A DNA stretch of 64,000 bases from Fibrobacterota bacterium (lineage in GTDB: Bacteria; Fibrobacterota; Chitinivibrionia; Chitinivibrionales; Chitinispirillaceae), in assembly GCA_023436145.1 (NCBI GenBank), contig JAEZKP010000004.1:1-64000 (forward strand). Reading direction: 5' to 3'. Both the position numbers and the translations under genes were made by a program. Below the pieces are notes generated by a model that worked only from the letters and a program-made list of their open reading frames with translations, was not told the origin of the DNA and made no database searches. Below are positions 61,878-64,000 of the stretch, one piece after another; the stretch's first letter is position 1, and every line of letters begins with the position of its first letter.

Positions 61878-63806
61878 GTGTTCAGGATCCAACTTAACTA
61901 CAGAGGAGTTACAACTGTACTTGCAGCAACTATTCTCAGCCTGCAATGTTCAAACGTCAGTTTAAAATCCCTGGAATCCTCTTCTGAACTGAATATCAGA
62001 TCAGGCCCCAATGGGATACAGATCAGCAATCCCAAGCGTATTTTAAACACCATTTATTTCTTTAATGAAAATTTTGCACCAGGTGGTTTCTGCTATGCTT
62101 ACCCCCACAAATCCATGGTTTCTATTACCGATACAGTTTCCCAAAATGGAATATTTTCGGCTCAGATTACTCTGGATATCTCTGATTATTCCGGCGGTGC
62201 CATCAGCCTGGGCAGTAGTGTTGATTTGACTGCCTATAAAAAAAACGGGGCACTGAAATTCTGGATTAAAGGTAAAACAGGAGGCGAGAAAGCCTGGATA
62301 GCACTGGTCGACCAGTCCCGTCGTTCCAGAGAAAAAGCCGCAGTAAGATTACCTTTGAGTAAATATACCACCATTACAAAAGAATCGCAGCAGGTTTGCA
62401 TCCCGTTAATCGATTTTAAGGAACAGGGCAGTTATTGGGATTCAAATAGAAAAGCAGAGATTCCCTGTGAATTCGATTGGAGCAGTGTAAGCGAATTCAG
62501 AATAGAAATAAAAAAAGGTGAAAACCGTAGTTTCACAGTATTTTTGGATGATATCTGCATCGAACCAAATGCAATAGACACTTCCAGATACCATCCTGAT
62601 TTATCATGGGATAATCGTATTGAATCAGTCTATCCTCCCCGCTCTTCCCAGTTAAGTAAAGATGAAACGATACTGAGTTTTTTTGATGGAGGACTTTCCG
62701 CCGGAAGCTACACTTACGTTTACGGTGGAAATACCGCTTGTGTTCTTCAGAAAAATGCCATGTACTCCGATCGTAAAATAATGACCTGCTATCTGGATAA
62801 TAATGACTACTCAGCTGTCACTATAGTAACAGACCAGAAAAAAACAGTAGACCTGAAGGACTATCGTAAAACAGGAGGTTTGGTTTTCTGGGCTAAGGTC
62901 GGATTTAAAACATCCAGTATTCAGGTGGGTTTTCTGGATCACCAAAAAGACGAACGGAAAGTGCAATCCCGGGTATCGATAGAACAGTATGGAGAATTAT
63001 CTGAAGACTGGAAGATGTTCTCGATCCCTTTACGTCACTTTTCCGATATCGGATTATACTGGGATGAAAAATTAAATCTGGAAACAGAATTCCCCATAGA
63101 CTGGAAATCAATACATGAGATCCGGTTCTCCTGCGTAAAATCTCAATCTGACATCAAGGACACAGTACCAGTTATTTTATATCTGGAAAATATCAGTATT
63201 GTTAAAGACATCACTGAAACCTCGGATTTTGAGAAATATTGGAACAGCTTTCAAAGCACTGAATCGGAGCTCACTCTTCATAATTTTCAGGATAGTGGAA
63301 ACTCAGGCTGGGTTATTTCCAAAGGTCCTAAGAGCGGATGCAGTATTTCAGTAATTGATGCTCCTGCGAATGCCCCGGCAAATGTACTCAAGTGCATGTC
63401 ATTTACCTACTCCCTTATGGATTGGTGCGACCTTATTCACTCTTATACTGAAATAGATTCTTTAAAGCGAAACTGGACAAAGCACTGGGGAATCCGTTTT
63501 CATTTGTATACTGAAAAGGAGTTCCAGGGAATAACTATACAAATAGCAGACAGCACAAACGAACATTTTGTAGCCAATGTGGGAGCATTGCGCGGGTGGA
63601 ATGATATTATCGTTCCTTTCCGGGAGTTCTCAAAATTTATTTACTTTCAACCTGATGATGCGATTCATAATAACCGGCTGGACCTTAATGCTATCAAGGG
63701 AATCGCTTTTAAAGCATCAGGCAACAACACTTTCGGAAAGTATTTAATTGCAAACGTAAGATTGACTAATGAACGGGATTCCAAAACCGTATTATTATCA
63801 GAGTGA
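61878..63806 (+). CDS. Secreted protein with three CBM11/jelly-roll-like modules
   Basis: 642 residues from GTG 61878 (GAGGAG 5 bases upstream). The N-terminus TTVLAATILSLQCSN may be a lipoprotein signal (Cys24), though Gln before the Cys is atypical. Two similar modules (about 60-235 and 255-440) share GALKFWIKGKTGGEKAWIAL / GLVFWAKVGFKTSSIQVGF, then a IPLIDF / IPLRHF strand, a W-D.+ segment (YWDSNRKAEIPCEFDWSSVSEF / YWDEKLNLETEFPIDWKSIHEI) and FLDDI / YLENI. A third (about 455-635) has SLMDWCDLIHSY, WGIRFHLYTEKEFQG and IIVPFREFSKF. The pattern suits beta-sandwich glycan-binding domains next to glycosidases. No catalytic domain. Confidence 0.82.
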   Translation: MFRIQLNYRGVTTVLAATILSLQCSNVSLKSLESSSELNIRSGPNGIQISNPKRILNTIYFFNENFAPGGFCYAYPHKSMVSITDTVSQNGIFSAQITLDISDYSGGAISLGSSVDLTAYKKNGALKFWIKGKTGGEKAWIALVDQSRRSREKAAVRLPLSKYTTITKESQQVCIPLIDFKEQGSYWDSNRKAEIPCEFDWSSVSEFRIEIKKGENRSFTVFLDDICIEPNAIDTSRYHPDLSWDNRIESVYPPRSSQLSKDETILSFFDGGLSAGSYTYVYGGNTACVLQKNAMYSDRKIMTCYLDNNDYSAVTIVTDQKKTVDLKDYRKTGGLVFWAKVGFKTSSIQVGFLDHQKDERKVQSRVSIEQYGELSEDWKMFSIPLRHFSDIGLYWDEKLNLETEFPIDWKSIHEIRFSCVKSQSDIKDTVPVILYLENISIVKDITETSDFEKYWNSFQSTESELTLHNFQDSGNSGWVISKGPKSGCSISVIDAPANAPANVLKCMSFTYSLMDWCDLIHSYTEIDSLKRNWTKHWGIRFHLYTEKEFQGITIQIADSTNEHFVANVGALRGWNDIIVPFREFSKFIYFQPDDAIHNNRLDLNAIKGIAFKASGNNTFGKYLIANVRLTNERDSKTVLLSE

Positions 63807-63835
63807 GATACCGGGTCCGAAGATGCAGTTATAAA

Positions 63836-63997
63836 ATGGCAGAAAACCAGAGCAGGAATCCTTCTGTAAGTTTAATTCCCACTCTGTCCGTCTTTATTTC
63901 ATGCAATTTTCTCTCCAGCAACAGTTATGCTGATCACAGTCACTTTTACCCGTATCAAAGCAGGTGTAATTACCTTCTTTGGCCTGAATGGTTCTGA
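63836..63997 (+). CDS. Short frame with possible signal peptide at right edge
   Basis: A 53-codon frame with a hydrophobic stretch (LIPTLSVFISCNFLSSNSYA) that could be a signal peptide, ending just before the window edge. No clear ribosome-binding site. A second frame from ATG 63927 (MLITVTFTRIKAGVITFFGL) stays open to the edge, so this may be the broken or mis-framed start of a further secreted-protein gene. Confidence 0.25.
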   Translation: MAENQSRNPSVSLIPTLSVFISCNFLSSNSYADHSHFYPYQSRCNYLLWPEWF

Positions 63998-64000
63998 TAA

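Overview
The window looks like chromosome from a Gram-negative, probably anaerobic or microaerophilic, polysaccharide-associated bacterium of moderate to low GC. The envelope type follows from KdsB (LPS Kdo), a TolC-RND pump and a PilB/PilM pilus apparatus. A flavodiiron protein suggests life with little oxygen. CBM3, PA14 and other carbohydrate-binding modules at both ends suggest contact with plant or microbial polysaccharide. The mixture is compatible with the Fibrobacterota/Chitinispirillia neighbourhood, but that placement is inference: no rRNA or tRNA gene was seen. Most of the window is ordinary, densely packed housekeeping operons; the accessory parts are at about 1-11.6 kb, 58-64 kb and the small island at 49-51 kb.

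Left accessory block (1-11.6 kb, mostly minus strand): three consecutive secreted giants. These are an SpvB/PA14/RHS protein (1586 aa), a YD-repeat protein (716 aa) and, translationally coupled through an ATGA overlap, a CBM3-PA14-FN3-PA14 protein that runs off the left edge. Behind them lie about 0.6 kb of decayed coding sequence and an ISL3-family insertion sequence with visible inverted repeats.

11.6-22.7 kb (minus): two tandem UbiA-type prenyltransferases with a flavodiiron protein, then a complete response regulator, sensor kinase, TolC, MFP and RND efflux unit. 23-31 kb (minus): small hypothetical proteins, a membrane-anchored acidic repeat protein, a flippase-like membrane protein overlapping a GT5 glycogen-synthase-like protein, and PriA.

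31-47 kb: a divergent plus-strand FapA/HD-GYP pair, followed on the minus strand by two closely packed runs. One is pilM, pilNO-like, rsmD, coaD, rhomboid. The other is thiL, pilB, uvrD/pcrA, gatC, kdsB, response-regulator HD-GYP, comEA-like. PilB carries two MshEN domains and two HD-GYP proteins lie nearby, so this segment reads as a c-di-GMP-linked pilus/surface programme mixed with housekeeping genes.

47-58 kb: PfkB kinase, RRM RNA-binding protein, an HPF-cold-shock fusion, a radical SAM/SPASM enzyme with a possible tiny divergent peptide gene, a membrane protein, rpiB, and a plus-strand operon of two ABC half-exporters (a heterodimer with one degenerate ATP site), lysA and a PHP phosphoesterase. 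58-64 kb is sparser: a broken sorting-domain remnant, a YkgJ-type cysteine-cluster protein, an alpha/beta hydrolase, a DUF5996 protein, and a secreted protein with three jelly-roll carbohydrate-binding-like modules at the right edge.
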